The notes beneath the pieces are model-generated. The model had not been told where the DNA came from. It did not search any database and saw only the letters and a program-made list of their open reading frames with translations. 17,702 bases of DNA from Tissierellales bacterium. GTDB lineage: Bacteria; Bacillota; Clostridia; Tissierellales; Tissierellaceae. The DNA is taken from assembly GCA_030146705.1 (NCBI GenBank), contig JASLBE010000038.1:1-17702 (forward strand). The letters run 5' to 3'. Position numbers and translations under genes: made by a program. Below, piece by piece: positions 6,136 to 14,468 of the stretch; position 1 is the stretch's first letter, and the number at the start of each line of letters is the position of its first letter.

Positions 6136-7455
6136 ATGAAAGGGAAATATAATTATAGTTTGTATAGGGTTTTGATGCTTACCTTTTTGATACTTATCTT
6201 TGGTTCAGTTGAACTAGGGTATGCAGATGGAGAATTTATTGATGTATCAATAGGGAGTTTTAGTAATAAGCTAAGTATTGGGGGAGAAAATGAACTAGTG
6301 GTAAAGGACTTGTCTGGAAATATTTTAGAATGTTTAGGAGCTAAGTTTATAGAAGTAGAACTAGCTGGTAAGTACCTTGTTTTATATGATAAAACAAGGA
6401 AGCTAAGTAGCTATAATACTAATGAGATTATGCTGGGTACAGAGTCAGGCTTAGTAGAAGTAAATAAAAGAAAATATAGGGGTGATTTAATCCTTAAAGC
6501 AAGTGGGAAAATAGTCAACCACCTAGATATAGAAGAATATTTATATGGGGTTGTTCCTAGAGAAATGGGAGCTAGCTTCCCAGTGGAAGCCTTAAAGGCC
6601 CAGGCTGTAGCCTCAAGGTCTTTTGCCCTTAGTAATAAAAACAAGCATAAATCAGAAGGTTTTAATTTATGTAATACAACCCATTGCCAGGTTTACTCTG
6701 GCTACTCTAGTGAAAATAAAAAAATAAATGAAATAATTGAAGCAACTAGAGGCCAGTATGTTTACTATAATGGGAATATAGCTGAAACTGTTTTTCATTC
6801 TAATAATGGTGGTTATATAGAAAGTGCCAGGGGGGCTTGGGGTAACCCTATAGCCTACCTTCAAAGCAAGGAAGATAGGTTTTCAGAGGGGACGGTAAAT
6901 AGTGACTGGAGTTTTGAAATCTCAATAGCTGAATTAAATAATAAACTCAATAAGGCAGGGATAAAAATTGGGAGTTTAAAGGACCTAGAAATAGTAGGGC
7001 TTACTGATGGTAAGAGGGCTACTAGTATAAGGTTAATAGGGTCTACTGCTGAAGAGGTTATACCTGCTAGTAAGTTTAGGACTATTTTAGGAAATAATAA
7101 CTTTAAATCTACTTACTTTACTATAAATGGAAGGGAAACCCTAGGAGTGGATAAGAATTTAGACTTGTATGTTCTAGATGGGTTGGAAATTTTTAAAGTC
7201 CAAGATAGTCCTATTTATGTAGAAGGTAGAAAAGGTTCGCTGAAAGAGAACCTAGCTAGTTTAAGCATATATGGAAGGACAGAGCTAGATGGGTCTAAGC
7301 CTAGTGGCTTAACCTCCTCTACCCTAAAGATTAAAGGAAAGGGTTTTGGGCATGGAGTTGGAATGAGTCAATATGGGGCCAAGGCTATGGCTGAAGCTGG
7401 ATATGATTATTTAGAAATATTAGAATACTACTATGAAGGGACAGAAATATATTAA
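6136..7455 (+). CDS. SpoIID/LytB domain protein, probable peptidoglycan lytic transglycosylase
   Basis: SpoIID proteins trim peptidoglycan glycan strands. In spore formers SpoIID acts in engulfment, and related LytB-type proteins occur in non-sporulating anaerobes. The 439 residues begin with a signal peptide or anchor (hydrophobic 12-24, possible cleavage after YA 29-30). The SpoIID domain follows: EEYLYGVVPREMG (133-145) with candidate catalytic E143, ALKAQAVASRSFAL (152-165), a CxxxxC-type pair (C179, C184), HSNNGG (221-226), and the C-terminal FGHGVGMSQYGA (404-415). The stretch 335-395 before that last motif is a less conserved insert. The start is three bases after ruvB and uses a ribosome site inside ruvB. 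Because it lies within a DNA-repair/tRNA-modification operon and not next to spoIIIA or murA genes, sporulation cannot be inferred from it alone. Confidence 0.9.
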   Translation: MKGKYNYSLYRVLMLTFLILIFGSVELGYADGEFIDVSIGSFSNKLSIGGENELVVKDLSGNILECLGAKFIEVELAGKYLVLYDKTRKLSSYNTNEIMLGTESGLVEVNKRKYRGDLILKASGKIVNHLDIEEYLYGVVPREMGASFPVEALKAQAVASRSFALSNKNKHKSEGFNLCNTTHCQVYSGYSSENKKINEIIEATRGQYVYYNGNIAETVFHSNNGGYIESARGAWGNPIAYLQSKEDRFSEGTVNSDWSFEISIAELNNKLNKAGIKIGSLKDLEIVGLTDGKRATSIRLIGSTAEEVIPASKFRTILGNNNFKSTYFTINGRETLGVDKNLDLYVLDGLEIFKVQDSPIYVEGRKGSLKENLASLSIYGRTELDGSKPSGLTSSTLKIKGKGFGHGVGMSQYGAKAMAEAGYDYLEILEYYYEGTEIY

Positions 7456-7470
7456 TAAAGAGGTTAGGAT

Positions 7471-8496
7471 ATGAAGAAAGAAGATTTTTATTATGATTTA
7501 CCAGAAGAATTAATAGCCCAATTTCCAATAGAGAATAGGGATAAGTCTAGGCTGTTAGTTTACAATAGGAAGAAAAAAAGTATAGAACATAAGGTTTTTG
7601 ATGAAATTATAGATTATTTAGAGGCTGGAGACTGCTTAGTTTTAAACGACACTAGGGTTATGCCAGCTAGAATATTTGGAAATAGGCTTGGTAAGGAAGA
7701 AAGTATAGAAATATTACTCCTAAAGAGGGTCAAGGAAAATATATGGGAGGTAATGGTAAGACCAGGAAAGAAAGCTAGGCCAGGCCATGTTTTAGAATTT
7801 GGAGATGGTATTTTAACTGGGGAGGTCTTAAGCATTACAGAAACTGGTACTAGGCATATAGATTTTAAGTATGAAGGAATCTTTGAGGAAATTTTAAATA
7901 AATTAGGGGAAATGCCCCTACCACCATATATAAAGTTAAAGTTGGATGAGCCAGAAAGATACCAAACAGTTTACTCCAAGCATATGGGGTCAGCTGCAGC
8001 ACCAACGGCAGGCTTACACTTTACCAAGGAACTTTTAGAAAAAATAGTTAACAAGGGGGTAAAAATAGCTTATGTTACCCTGCATGTTGGTTTAGGTACA
8101 TTTAAACCAGTTACTGAAGATAATATTTTAGACCACCATATGCACTCAGAATATTGTTATATAACCAAGGAAAATGCAGACCTTATTAATGAAAGTAAAA
8201 GTTCTGGAAAAAAAGTTATTTCAGTTGGGACAACAAGTACTAGAACACTGGAGAGTCTAGCAGATAATAATGGGCATTTAGAAGAATCTGCTAGGTGGAC
8301 AGATATATTTATATATCCTGGTTATGAATTTAAAGTAATAGATAAGTTGATTACTAACTTTCACCTGCCAGAGTCTACATTATTAATGTTGGTTAGTGCC
8401 CTAGCAACTAGGGATGAAATGTTGGAAGTTTATAAAGAAGCAATAAAAGAAAAATATAGATTTTTCTCCTTTGGAGATGCTATGTTTATAGAATAA
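7471..8496 (+). CDS. queA: S-adenosylmethionine:tRNA ribosyltransferase-isomerase QueA
   Basis: QueA transfers and isomerises the ribosyl part of S-adenosylmethionine onto preQ1 in tRNA, giving epoxyqueuosine at position 34. The 341-residue length is typical. Family blocks are DLPEELIAQFPIENRDKSRL near the N-terminus, LNDTRVMPARIFG, the highly conserved GSAAAPTAGLHFT, LHVGLGTFKPV and NFHLPESTLLMLVSA. The ATG at 7471 follows AGAGGTTAGG. It is 15 bases after the SpoIID-type gene and 13 bases before tgt, its usual partner. The reaction follows Tgt, even though queA comes first in the operon. Confidence 0.98.
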   Translation: MKKEDFYYDLPEELIAQFPIENRDKSRLLVYNRKKKSIEHKVFDEIIDYLEAGDCLVLNDTRVMPARIFGNRLGKEESIEILLLKRVKENIWEVMVRPGKKARPGHVLEFGDGILTGEVLSITETGTRHIDFKYEGIFEEILNKLGEMPLPPYIKLKLDEPERYQTVYSKHMGSAAAPTAGLHFTKELLEKIVNKGVKIAYVTLHVGLGTFKPVTEDNILDHHMHSEYCYITKENADLINESKSSGKKVISVGTTSTRTLESLADNNGHLEESARWTDIFIYPGYEFKVIDKLITNFHLPESTLLMLVSALATRDEMLEVYKEAIKEKYRFFSFGDAMFIE

Positions 8497-8509
8497 GTAG
8501 GAGGAATTT

Positions 8510-9628
8510 ATGGCTATAAAATTTGAATTACTAAAAGAATCTAAGGAGTGTAAGGCAAGGCTTGGAAAGATTACTACTCCTCATGGTGAAATAGAAACAC
8601 CTATATTTATGCCTGTTGGAACAAGGGCAACTGTGAAGACTATGACACCAGATGAAGTGAAAGATTTGGGGGCTCAAATAATTCTTGGAAATACCTATCA
8701 TTTACACTTAAGACCAGGAGAAGACCTAGTTGAAAAAGCGGGAGGTCTCCATAAATTTATGAATTGGGATGGACCAATTTTAACAGATAGTGGTGGTTTC
8801 CAAGTTTTCAGTCTTGGTGATAGGAGGAAAATTACAGAAGAAGGTGTTGAATTTAGGTCTCATATAGATGGGTCTAAGAAGTTTATAAGCCCAGAAAAAT
8901 CTATGGAAATTCAAAACAAACTAGGTTCAGATATAATGATGTGTTTTGATGAGTGTGCACCTTATCCTGCTGATTATGATTATGTAAAAAAATCTATGGA
9001 GATGACAACTAGATGGGCTAAAAGATGTAAAGAGGCCCATAAAAATACAGACAAGCAAGCTCTTTTTGGAATAGTTCAAGGAGGAATGTATAAAGATTTA
9101 AGAGAAATAAGTGCCAAGGCCTTAGTAGAACTTGATTTTCCAGGTTATGCAGTTGGTGGACTTAGTGTAGGTGAACCTAAGGAGTTAATGAATGAAATGT
9201 TAGACTTTACAGTTCCATTTTTACCCAAGGATAAACCAAGATACCTAATGGGTGTTGGGTCTCCAGACTATTTGTTTGATGCTGTTATTAGGGGTATAGA
9301 TATGGCAGACTGTGTACTTCCTACTAGGATAGCAAGAAATGGTACAGCAATGACTTCTGGAGGAAAGCTAGTAGTTAAAAATGCTAAGTTTAAAGAGGAC
9401 TTTACTCCGCTAGACCCAGAGTGTGATTGCTATACTTGTAAGAACTACTCAAGAGCCTATTTAAGACACTTATTTAATGTCGATGAAATATTAGGACCTA
9501 GACTTTTAACTATCCATAACCTTTATTTCTTAATAAACTTAATGGAAAATATAAGGGAAGCAATAAGAAATGATAATTTATTAGAATATAGAGAAGAGTT
9601 TTACAAAAAATATGGATATGATGAATAA
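8510..9628 (+). CDS. tgt: tRNA-guanine transglycosylase (preQ1-inserting)
   Basis: Tgt swaps guanine 34 for preQ1 in tRNAs with GUN anticodons (Asn, Asp, His, Tyr). The 372 residues form one TIM barrel. Visible are TDSGGFQVFS (92-101) with D93 as the base-binding aspartate, GIVQGGMYKDLR (187-198), GGLSVGEP (216-223), the nucleophile D267 in DMADCVLPTR (264-273), and the zinc site C305, C307, C310 and H336. A GTAGGAGGAATTT site precedes the ATG. Arginine codon use is more AGA-rich here than in ruvB. The tRNA-Tyr at the left end of the window is one of its expected substrates. No preQ1 riboswitch is visible before queA or tgt. Confidence 0.98.
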   Translation: MAIKFELLKESKECKARLGKITTPHGEIETPIFMPVGTRATVKTMTPDEVKDLGAQIILGNTYHLHLRPGEDLVEKAGGLHKFMNWDGPILTDSGGFQVFSLGDRRKITEEGVEFRSHIDGSKKFISPEKSMEIQNKLGSDIMMCFDECAPYPADYDYVKKSMEMTTRWAKRCKEAHKNTDKQALFGIVQGGMYKDLREISAKALVELDFPGYAVGGLSVGEPKELMNEMLDFTVPFLPKDKPRYLMGVGSPDYLFDAVIRGIDMADCVLPTRIARNGTAMTSGGKLVVKNAKFKEDFTPLDPECDCYTCKNYSRAYLRHLFNVDEILGPRLLTIHNLYFLINLMENIREAIRNDNLLEYREEFYKKYGYDE

Positions 9629-9632
9629 AAAA

Positions 9633-9661
9633 ATGATTTTTTCTATTAAATGATGTATAAT
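9633..9661 (+). promoter_or_regulatory. possible promoter of yajC
   Basis: TATAAT (9656-9661) is a perfect -10 box, with a weak -35 candidate ATGATT (9633-9638) at 17 bases. The 70-base gap after tgt and the clear -10 suggest a separate start for yajC, though readthrough from tgt is not excluded since I see no good terminator between them. Confidence 0.45.
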
Positions 9662-9698
9662 GTTATATTGTAATACAATAATAAAGGGGTGGAATAGA

Positions 9699-9965
9699 AT
9701 GTCAGAAGTACTTAGAGGTTTAATATTTCCAATAGCTATGTTTGCTATACTATATTTCTTTTTAATAAGGCCACAAAAGAAGCAAGAGCAAGCAAAAAAA
9801 GAAATGATTAGCAATATTAAAGTTGGGGATAAAATTGTTACAATTGGAGGAATCCACGGTAAAGTAACAGTTGTCAAAGAAGACTTAGTTACTATAGAAA
9901 CATCATCAGCTAATACAAGACTAGACATTTCAAAATGGGCTATAGGAACACTTAAAGATAAGTAA
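9699..9965 (+). CDS. yajC: preprotein translocase subunit YajC
   Basis: YajC is a small membrane partner of the SecDF complex. The 88 residues comprise one N-terminal transmembrane helix (about 5-22, ending FFLIRPQKK, the family hallmark) and a cytoplasmic part with VGDKIVTIGGIHGKV (42-56). The ATG at 9699 follows AAGGGGTGG (9683-9691). An in-frame ATG at 9660 would add 13 residues with no ribosome site and overlaps the -10 box, so it is rejected. Two terminators lie between it and secD, which is unusual for this gene pair. Confidence 0.95.
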   Translation: MSEVLRGLIFPIAMFAILYFFLIRPQKKQEQAKKEMISNIKVGDKIVTIGGIHGKVTVVKEDLVTIETSSANTRLDISKWAIGTLKDK

Positions 9966-9967
9966 AG

Positions 9968-9994
9968 AAGAGCTTCCTCTTTGGAAGCTTTTTT
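9968..9994 (+). terminator. intrinsic terminator after yajC
   Basis: AGCTTCC (9971-9977) pairs with GGAAGCT (9983-9989), extended by G-U and A-T pairs into the flanking A and T tracts, with T continuing to 9994. It starts three bases after the stop codon. Confidence 0.85.
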
Positions 9995-10030
9995 AAAGGA
10001 CTTTTTTCAATAAAAAGTATTAGATATCTT

Positions 10031-10055
10031 ATAGTGGGTATCCACTATTTTTTAT
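10031..10055 (+). terminator. second hairpin with T tract, before secD
   Basis: ATAGTGG (10031-10037) pairs with CCACTAT (10042-10048) around a GTAT loop, and T runs on to 10053. It has terminator form. It lies in a gap without a gene, so it could be a backup terminator for yajC or a leader attenuator if secD transcription begins upstream of it. Confidence 0.65.
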
Positions 10056-10059
10056 TGTT

Positions 10060-10065
10060 TATAAT
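10060..10065 (+). promoter_or_regulatory. possible -10 box of secD
   Basis: TATAAT lies 16 bases before the secD ribosome site. No acceptable -35 box is found at 16-18 bases, where the second hairpin sits. A promoter somewhere between 9995 and 10080 is expected, but this call is weak. Confidence 0.25.
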
Positions 10066-10093
10066 TAAATATAAAATTGTTAGGAGGAGTAAT

Positions 10094-11377
10094 GTGAAAA
10101 ATAAGAATACTATAATATTTGTATTAATATTAGCAATAGTAGCAGGTGCGGTATTTATAGCCTTTAATGGTTTGAAAATTGGAAAATTTGAAATACCAAA
10201 GGCTAAAGATTCAATAAACCTAGGGCTTGAACTTGCTGGAGGGGTTTATGTTGTATTGGAAGCAGATACAGACGCAAAAGGTGAAGAACTAGCAAGGCTT
10301 ATGGAGCAAACGAAATCTATAATTAGTGAGAGGGTTGATGGTTTAGGAGTAACCCAACCAAATATTGCAATAGAAGATGAAAATAGGATAAGGGTAGAGT
10401 TGGCAGGAGTAGATGACCCACAAGAGGCCATAGACCTAATAGGTAAAACAGCCCAATTACAATTTGTTGATCCTAAGGGTCAGGTTATTTTAACTGGTAA
10501 AAATGTAGTTGGTTCAGATGTTAGAAGGCAAGATAGAGAAATGGGTCAAAGTGAAGTAGTAGTATCCTTGGAGTTTGATAAAGAGGGTAAAGAAAATTTT
10601 GCTAGGGCTACTGGAAGGCTTATTAATGAACCAAACAATGAAGATAGGATAATATATATTATATTAGATGACCAAATTATATCTAGTCCATCAGTACAAT
10701 ATGTTGGAAATGGAGGACAAGCCATAACAGATGGTATGGCCGTTATTACAGGAGGATTCGATGTAGAGTCTGCAACTCAACTATCAAACCTAATAAACGC
10801 AGGAGCTCTTCCTGTAGATATGATAGAAAGAACAACATCTGTAATAGGACCTACACTTGGTTTAGAAGCTTTTGAAAAAAGTATTTTAGCTGGTGGAATA
10901 AGTTTACTATTCATATTTTTATTAATGCTAGTAGTTTACAAGGTACCAGGTTTTATAGCTTCAGTAGGACTTATTATATATACTTTAATAGTAATAGGAT
11001 TTATGTCTTTCCTAAAGGTAGTTTTAACATTACCAGGTATAGCAGGATTAATTTTATCAATAGGTATGGCTGTAGATGCCAATGTTTTGATATTTGAAAG
11101 AATAAGGGAAGAGTTAAAGGCAGGAAAAAGCATAAGAACATCTATTGATTCAGGCTTTAATAGGGCCTTAACATCTGTAATAGATTCAAATGTTACTACT
11201 TTAATTGCCGGTATAGTTTTATACTATTTTGGTACAGGACCTATAAAGGGATTTGGTGTAACGCTTATGATAGGTATTGTAGCATCTATATTAACAGCAG
11301 TTTTAATAACTAAGTATTTATTGAAACTAGTGGCTACAATTACTGGTGAAGGAAATATAAAAATATACGGAGCATAA
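10094..11377 (+). CDS. secD: protein translocase subunit SecD
   Basis: SecD with SecF uses the proton gradient to pull exported proteins through SecYEG. From the GTG at 10094 it is 427 residues. There is an N-terminal membrane helix (about 4-23), a large extracytoplasmic part with the early motif NLGLELAGGVYVVLEAD, and five further helices beginning near GPTLGLEAFEKSILAG. The conserved GMAVDANVLIFERIREEL motif is present. The GTG start is chosen because AGGAGG (10082-10087) lies six bases upstream. The longer frame from ATG 10034 would begin inside the hairpin at 10031-10048 and has no ribosome site. secF follows after 11 bases, with its ribosome site touching the secD stop codon. Confidence 0.96.
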   Translation: MKNKNTIIFVLILAIVAGAVFIAFNGLKIGKFEIPKAKDSINLGLELAGGVYVVLEADTDAKGEELARLMEQTKSIISERVDGLGVTQPNIAIEDENRIRVELAGVDDPQEAIDLIGKTAQLQFVDPKGQVILTGKNVVGSDVRRQDREMGQSEVVVSLEFDKEGKENFARATGRLINEPNNEDRIIYIILDDQIISSPSVQYVGNGGQAITDGMAVITGGFDVESATQLSNLINAGALPVDMIERTTSVIGPTLGLEAFEKSILAGGISLLFIFLLMLVVYKVPGFIASVGLIIYTLIVIGFMSFLKVVLTLPGIAGLILSIGMAVDANVLIFERIREELKAGKSIRTSIDSGFNRALTSVIDSNVTTLIAGIVLYYFGTGPIKGFGVTLMIGIVASILTAVLITKYLLKLVATITGEGNIKIYGA

Positions 11378-11388
11378 GGAGGGATAAA

Positions 11389-12261
11389 ATGGATGTTATA
11401 AAACACAGGAATAAGTTTAAGATATTATCTTTAATAATAATAATTCTAGGAGTAGTAATGTTTTTTGCCAAGGGGTTTAACTTAGGAATAGACTTTATAG
11501 GTGGAACTATAATTGAAGTAAACTTAGGTAAGTATGTGGAAGATAGTGAAATTAGAAATATCCTAGATGACTATGACAAAGAAGCTACTATACTGTACTC
11601 AGGAAACAAGCAAGAACATATAATAATTAAGTCGGCTATGGACTTATCTAATGATGATACAACGGAAATAATCAATAAGTTTATAGAAGAGTATAAGCTT
11701 GATGGGCACAATTATCAGGCTGATAAATTTGAACCATTAATGGGTAAGGAAATTAAAAGGAAGGCTTTACTTTCTACAACTATAGCGGTTATAGCTATGC
11801 TTATTTATATAACAATAAGATTTGAGTTTAAATTTGGACTATCAGCTATACTGGCCCTAGTACATGATATTTTAATTATGTTATCATTCTACCTAATTTT
11901 TAGGATACCTGTAGACAGTTCATTTATTGCAGCTATCTTGACAATATTAGGTTATTCTATAAATGATACCATAGTAATATTTGATAGGATAAGGGAAAAC
12001 GACAAGCTATATCCAAAAGAAACTGCAGAGAACCTAGTAAACAATAGTATTAAACAGTCTTTGAGAAGGACTATTTATACATCATTAACTACTTTTATAG
12101 CAGTTGTTGTTGTTTATGTTTTAGGGGTAGAAGATATGAAAATTTTAGCACTACCTCTTATGATAGGTATATTAGCAGGAACATATTCATCATTATTTAT
12201 AGCTTCTCCTCTTTGGTATGAACTATCTATAAAAGAGGAACTTAAAACTAAATCTGCTTAA
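11389..12261 (+). CDS. secF: protein translocase subunit SecF
   Basis: SecF is the partner of SecD in the accessory export complex. The 290 residues show an N-terminal helix (about 11-26), the GIDFIGGT motif early in the extracytoplasmic part, and a five-helix C-terminal bundle holding LGYSINDTIVIFDRIREN, the SecF counterpart of the SecD proton-path motif. The ATG follows AAGGAGGG that begins in the secD stop codon. secD and secF are separate genes here, not fused as in B. subtilis. Confidence 0.97.
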   Translation: MDVIKHRNKFKILSLIIIILGVVMFFAKGFNLGIDFIGGTIIEVNLGKYVEDSEIRNILDDYDKEATILYSGNKQEHIIIKSAMDLSNDDTTEIINKFIEEYKLDGHNYQADKFEPLMGKEIKRKALLSTTIAVIAMLIYITIRFEFKFGLSAILALVHDILIMLSFYLIFRIPVDSSFIAAILTILGYSINDTIVIFDRIRENDKLYPKETAENLVNNSIKQSLRRTIYTSLTTFIAVVVVYVLGVEDMKILALPLMIGILAGTYSSLFIASPLWYELSIKEELKTKSA

Positions 12262-12277
12262 AATAAGGAGGTTGATT

Positions 12278-12628
12278 ATGGAAAAAGGTTTTATTTTAGT
12301 ATTAATAATTGCGATTATCGTTGGTGTTTTTGCCATAGCTAACGGAGATAGGGTAGAGATAGACTTTATTTTTACCAAACTATATATGTCTCAGGCCATG
12401 GTAATAATAATGTCTACATTTTTAGGAGCAATGATAGTTTTCTTAATTGATAGGATTAAGACTTTTAAACTGACACAGGAAATAAAAAACCTTAGGAAAA
12501 AAATTAACCATTTAGAAGATGAAAATAAACTAATGAAGTCCTTGGATGAGGTTAAAGGACAAGAAGAAAAAGAAGATTTAGTAGAGACTTTAGAAATTGA
12601 AGAAGAAAAAACAACTAATGAAATTTAG
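12278..12628 (+). CDS. small membrane protein with LapA domain (DUF1049-like)
   Basis: This 116-residue protein has two hydrophobic segments (about 4-20 and 38-58) joined by a short loop with NGDRVEIDF, followed by a charged, coiled-coil-prone tail (about 62-110) rich in Glu and Lys. This is the layout of LapA-domain proteins. In Gram-negatives LapA/LapB tune LPS synthesis, which is unlikely to be the role in a Gram-positive, so function is unknown. The ATG at 12278 has AAGGAGG (12265-12271) at six bases, and an in-frame TTG at 12272 is too close. It follows secF by 16 bases, a common clostridial arrangement. Its stop codon lies inside the terminator stem. Confidence 0.85.
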   Translation: MEKGFILVLIIAIIVGVFAIANGDRVEIDFIFTKLYMSQAMVIIMSTFLGAMIVFLIDRIKTFKLTQEIKNLRKKINHLEDENKLMKSLDEVKGQEEKEDLVETLEIEEEKTTNEI

Positions 12629-12654
12629 ATACTTTTGTATCTAAATTTCATTTT
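12618..12654 (+). terminator. intrinsic terminator overlapping the lapA-domain gene stop
   Basis: A perfect 15-pair stem (12618-12632 with 12637-12651) has a TTTT loop and a T-rich tail. The TAG stop codon (12626-12628) is within the left arm. It ends the secD-secF-lapA transcript just before recJ. Confidence 0.85.
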
Positions 12655-12672
12655 ATTATAGGGGTGGATAAT

Positions 12673-14439
12673 TTGGAAAAATGGTTTATAAAAAATAAAA
12701 CTGCAGATATTGGTAAAATTTCAAAAGAGTTTAAAATACCAGAATTCACAGCCCAACTTTTAATTAATAGGGATATTAATACTCCAAGATTAATAGATAG
12801 CTATTTAAATCCTAGCCTTGATAGGCTTTATAGTCCAATGATGTTTTCAGGTATGGATAAGACCCTAGAGATATTAAAGGAAATCAAGGATAAAAAAGAG
12901 AAAATAAGAATAGTTGGAGACTATGATGTAGATGGGGTTATGTCAACCTACATTTTAAAAAAGACTTTTGATGACTTGGGTATTTTATCTGATTATAAGA
13001 TACCTTCCAGGGTGGAAGATGGATATGGTATAAATAAAGCTATTATAAAAGAAGCTTGTGACCAGGGGATGAAAAATATTATAACTTGCGACAATGGTAT
13101 AGCTGCCATAGAAGAAATAGACTATGCCAAAGAGCTAGGTATGACTATAATAATTACAGACCACCATGACCTACCCTTTAAAGAGGAAGATGGGATTAGG
13201 ACAAATATTATCCCTAGGGCTGATTCTATTATAAATCCTAAAAAGCCGAAAGAGAGCTATCCTTTTGATAAGTTATGTGGGGCTGGTATATGTTTCAAAC
13301 TTTCCATGGCCTTATATGACTACTTAGGTTTTAGCCAGGAAGAGGCTTTTAAATTTTTAGAGTTTGCAGCTATTGCTACGGTTTGTGATGTTGTAGACCT
13401 TATAGATGAAAATAGGATAATAGTTAGTGAAGGATTAAAGCTAATTAATAAAACTAGTAATTTGGGTTTAAAGGCCCTTTTAGAGGAAACGGACTTACTT
13501 GATAGTGAAATTGGTGTCTACCACCTAGGCTTTGTAATAGGGCCTAGTATAAATGCATCTGGAAGACTTGATAGTGCAGTCAAGGCCTTGGACTTGTTTT
13601 TAACTAATAGTGAAACTAGGGCCCAAGCTTTAGCTAGGGAGTTAAAAGGGCTAAACGAGTCTAGGAAGGAGATGACAGAGAGAGGAACAGAGGAGATTAT
13701 AAGAAAAATAGAAACAAGTTCCTTAAAAGAAGATACTGTGCTCTTAGTTTATGAACCAAGTATCCATGAGAGTGTTGCAGGAATTATTGCAGGAAGAATT
13801 AAGGATAGGTACCATAAGCCAACCATAGTTTTAACAAGGGCTAAGGAAGGAATAAAAGGATCTGCCAGGTCTATAGAGGCTTATAATATTTTTGAAGAAC
13901 TAACCAAAAGAAAAAAATACCTAGGAAAGTTTGGTGGACATCCTATGGCAGCGGGCCTATCTTTAGAGGAAGATAATATAGAAGCTTTAAGAAAAGACTT
14001 AAATAATAATGACTTAACCAAGGAAGACTTAACTCCTAGGATATATATGGATATGGCCCTATCTCTAGATGAGGTTAGCTTTACTACAATAATGGAAATT
14101 GAAAGATTGGCTCCTTTTGGAAAGGGAAATAGTAAGCCCTTATTTGGAACTAAGAATGTTAGGATCAAGGAAGCTAGGATTTTAGGGAAAAATAAAAATG
14201 TATTAAAATTAGGCCTGGTTAGCCCTAGTGGAATCCCTATTGAAGGTATGATTTTTAATGATGTAGAAGGCTTTCAAAGTTTAATTATAGACCATTATGG
14301 TAGGCAAGAAATGGAAAACCTATTAAATGGTTTAGAAAACCAGGTTAAACTAGACCTAGTATTTTATCCATCTATTAATGAGTTTAGGGGAAAAACCACT
14401 TTGCAATCTATTATAGAATCATATAGAATAAGTAAATAA
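12673..14439 (+). CDS. recJ: single-stranded-DNA-specific exonuclease RecJ
   Basis: RecJ degrades single-stranded DNA 5' to 3' in recombination and mismatch or base-excision repair. The product is 588 residues from TTG 12673, close to E. coli RecJ (577) and shorter than B. subtilis RecJ, which has an extra C-terminal region. The DHH-family metal motifs are IVGDYDVDG (80-88), CDNG (139-142) and DHHD (163-166). The DHHA1 part shows GRLDSA (297-302), GSARS (396-400) and GGHPMAAG (421-428), and an OB-fold region follows. The start is a choice between GTG 12664 and TTG 12673. I prefer TTG because AGGGGTGG (12660-12667) then has normal spacing, while the GTG sits inside that site. No clear promoter is visible after the upstream terminator. 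Confidence 0.95.
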   Translation: MEKWFIKNKTADIGKISKEFKIPEFTAQLLINRDINTPRLIDSYLNPSLDRLYSPMMFSGMDKTLEILKEIKDKKEKIRIVGDYDVDGVMSTYILKKTFDDLGILSDYKIPSRVEDGYGINKAIIKEACDQGMKNIITCDNGIAAIEEIDYAKELGMTIIITDHHDLPFKEEDGIRTNIIPRADSIINPKKPKESYPFDKLCGAGICFKLSMALYDYLGFSQEEAFKFLEFAAIATVCDVVDLIDENRIIVSEGLKLINKTSNLGLKALLEETDLLDSEIGVYHLGFVIGPSINASGRLDSAVKALDLFLTNSETRAQALARELKGLNESRKEMTERGTEEIIRKIETSSLKEDTVLLVYEPSIHESVAGIIAGRIKDRYHKPTIVLTRAKEGIKGSARSIEAYNIFEELTKRKKYLGKFGGHPMAAGLSLEEDNIEALRKDLNNNDLTKEDLTPRIYMDMALSLDEVSFTTIMEIERLAPFGKGNSKPLFGTKNVRIKEARILGKNKNVLKLGLVSPSGIPIEGMIFNDVEGFQSLIIDHYGRQEMENLLNGLENQVKLDLVFYPSINEFRGKTTLQSIIESYRISK

Positions 14440-14468
14440 GTATAAAAAAATGAGAGAAGGTGAAGGGC

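Noticed and set aside
7380..7470. preQ1 riboswitch upstream of queA
   Set aside because: Only 15 bases separate the genes, and no preQ1 aptamer pattern is visible upstream of queA or tgt.
9620..9645. A-run/T-run hairpin after tgt as a terminator
   Set aside because: The stem would be only A-T pairs around a three-base loop, too weak to call.
9581..9928. 115-residue minus-strand frame opposite yajC, the longest shadow frame
   Set aside because: It covers the conserved yajC gene, ends in low-complexity hydrophobic sequence from AT-rich DNA and has no credible ribosome site or family motif.
10034..10093. N-terminal extension of SecD from ATG 10034
   Set aside because: The extra 20 codons cover the second hairpin and the ribosome site of the GTG start, and they do not resemble SecD N-termini.
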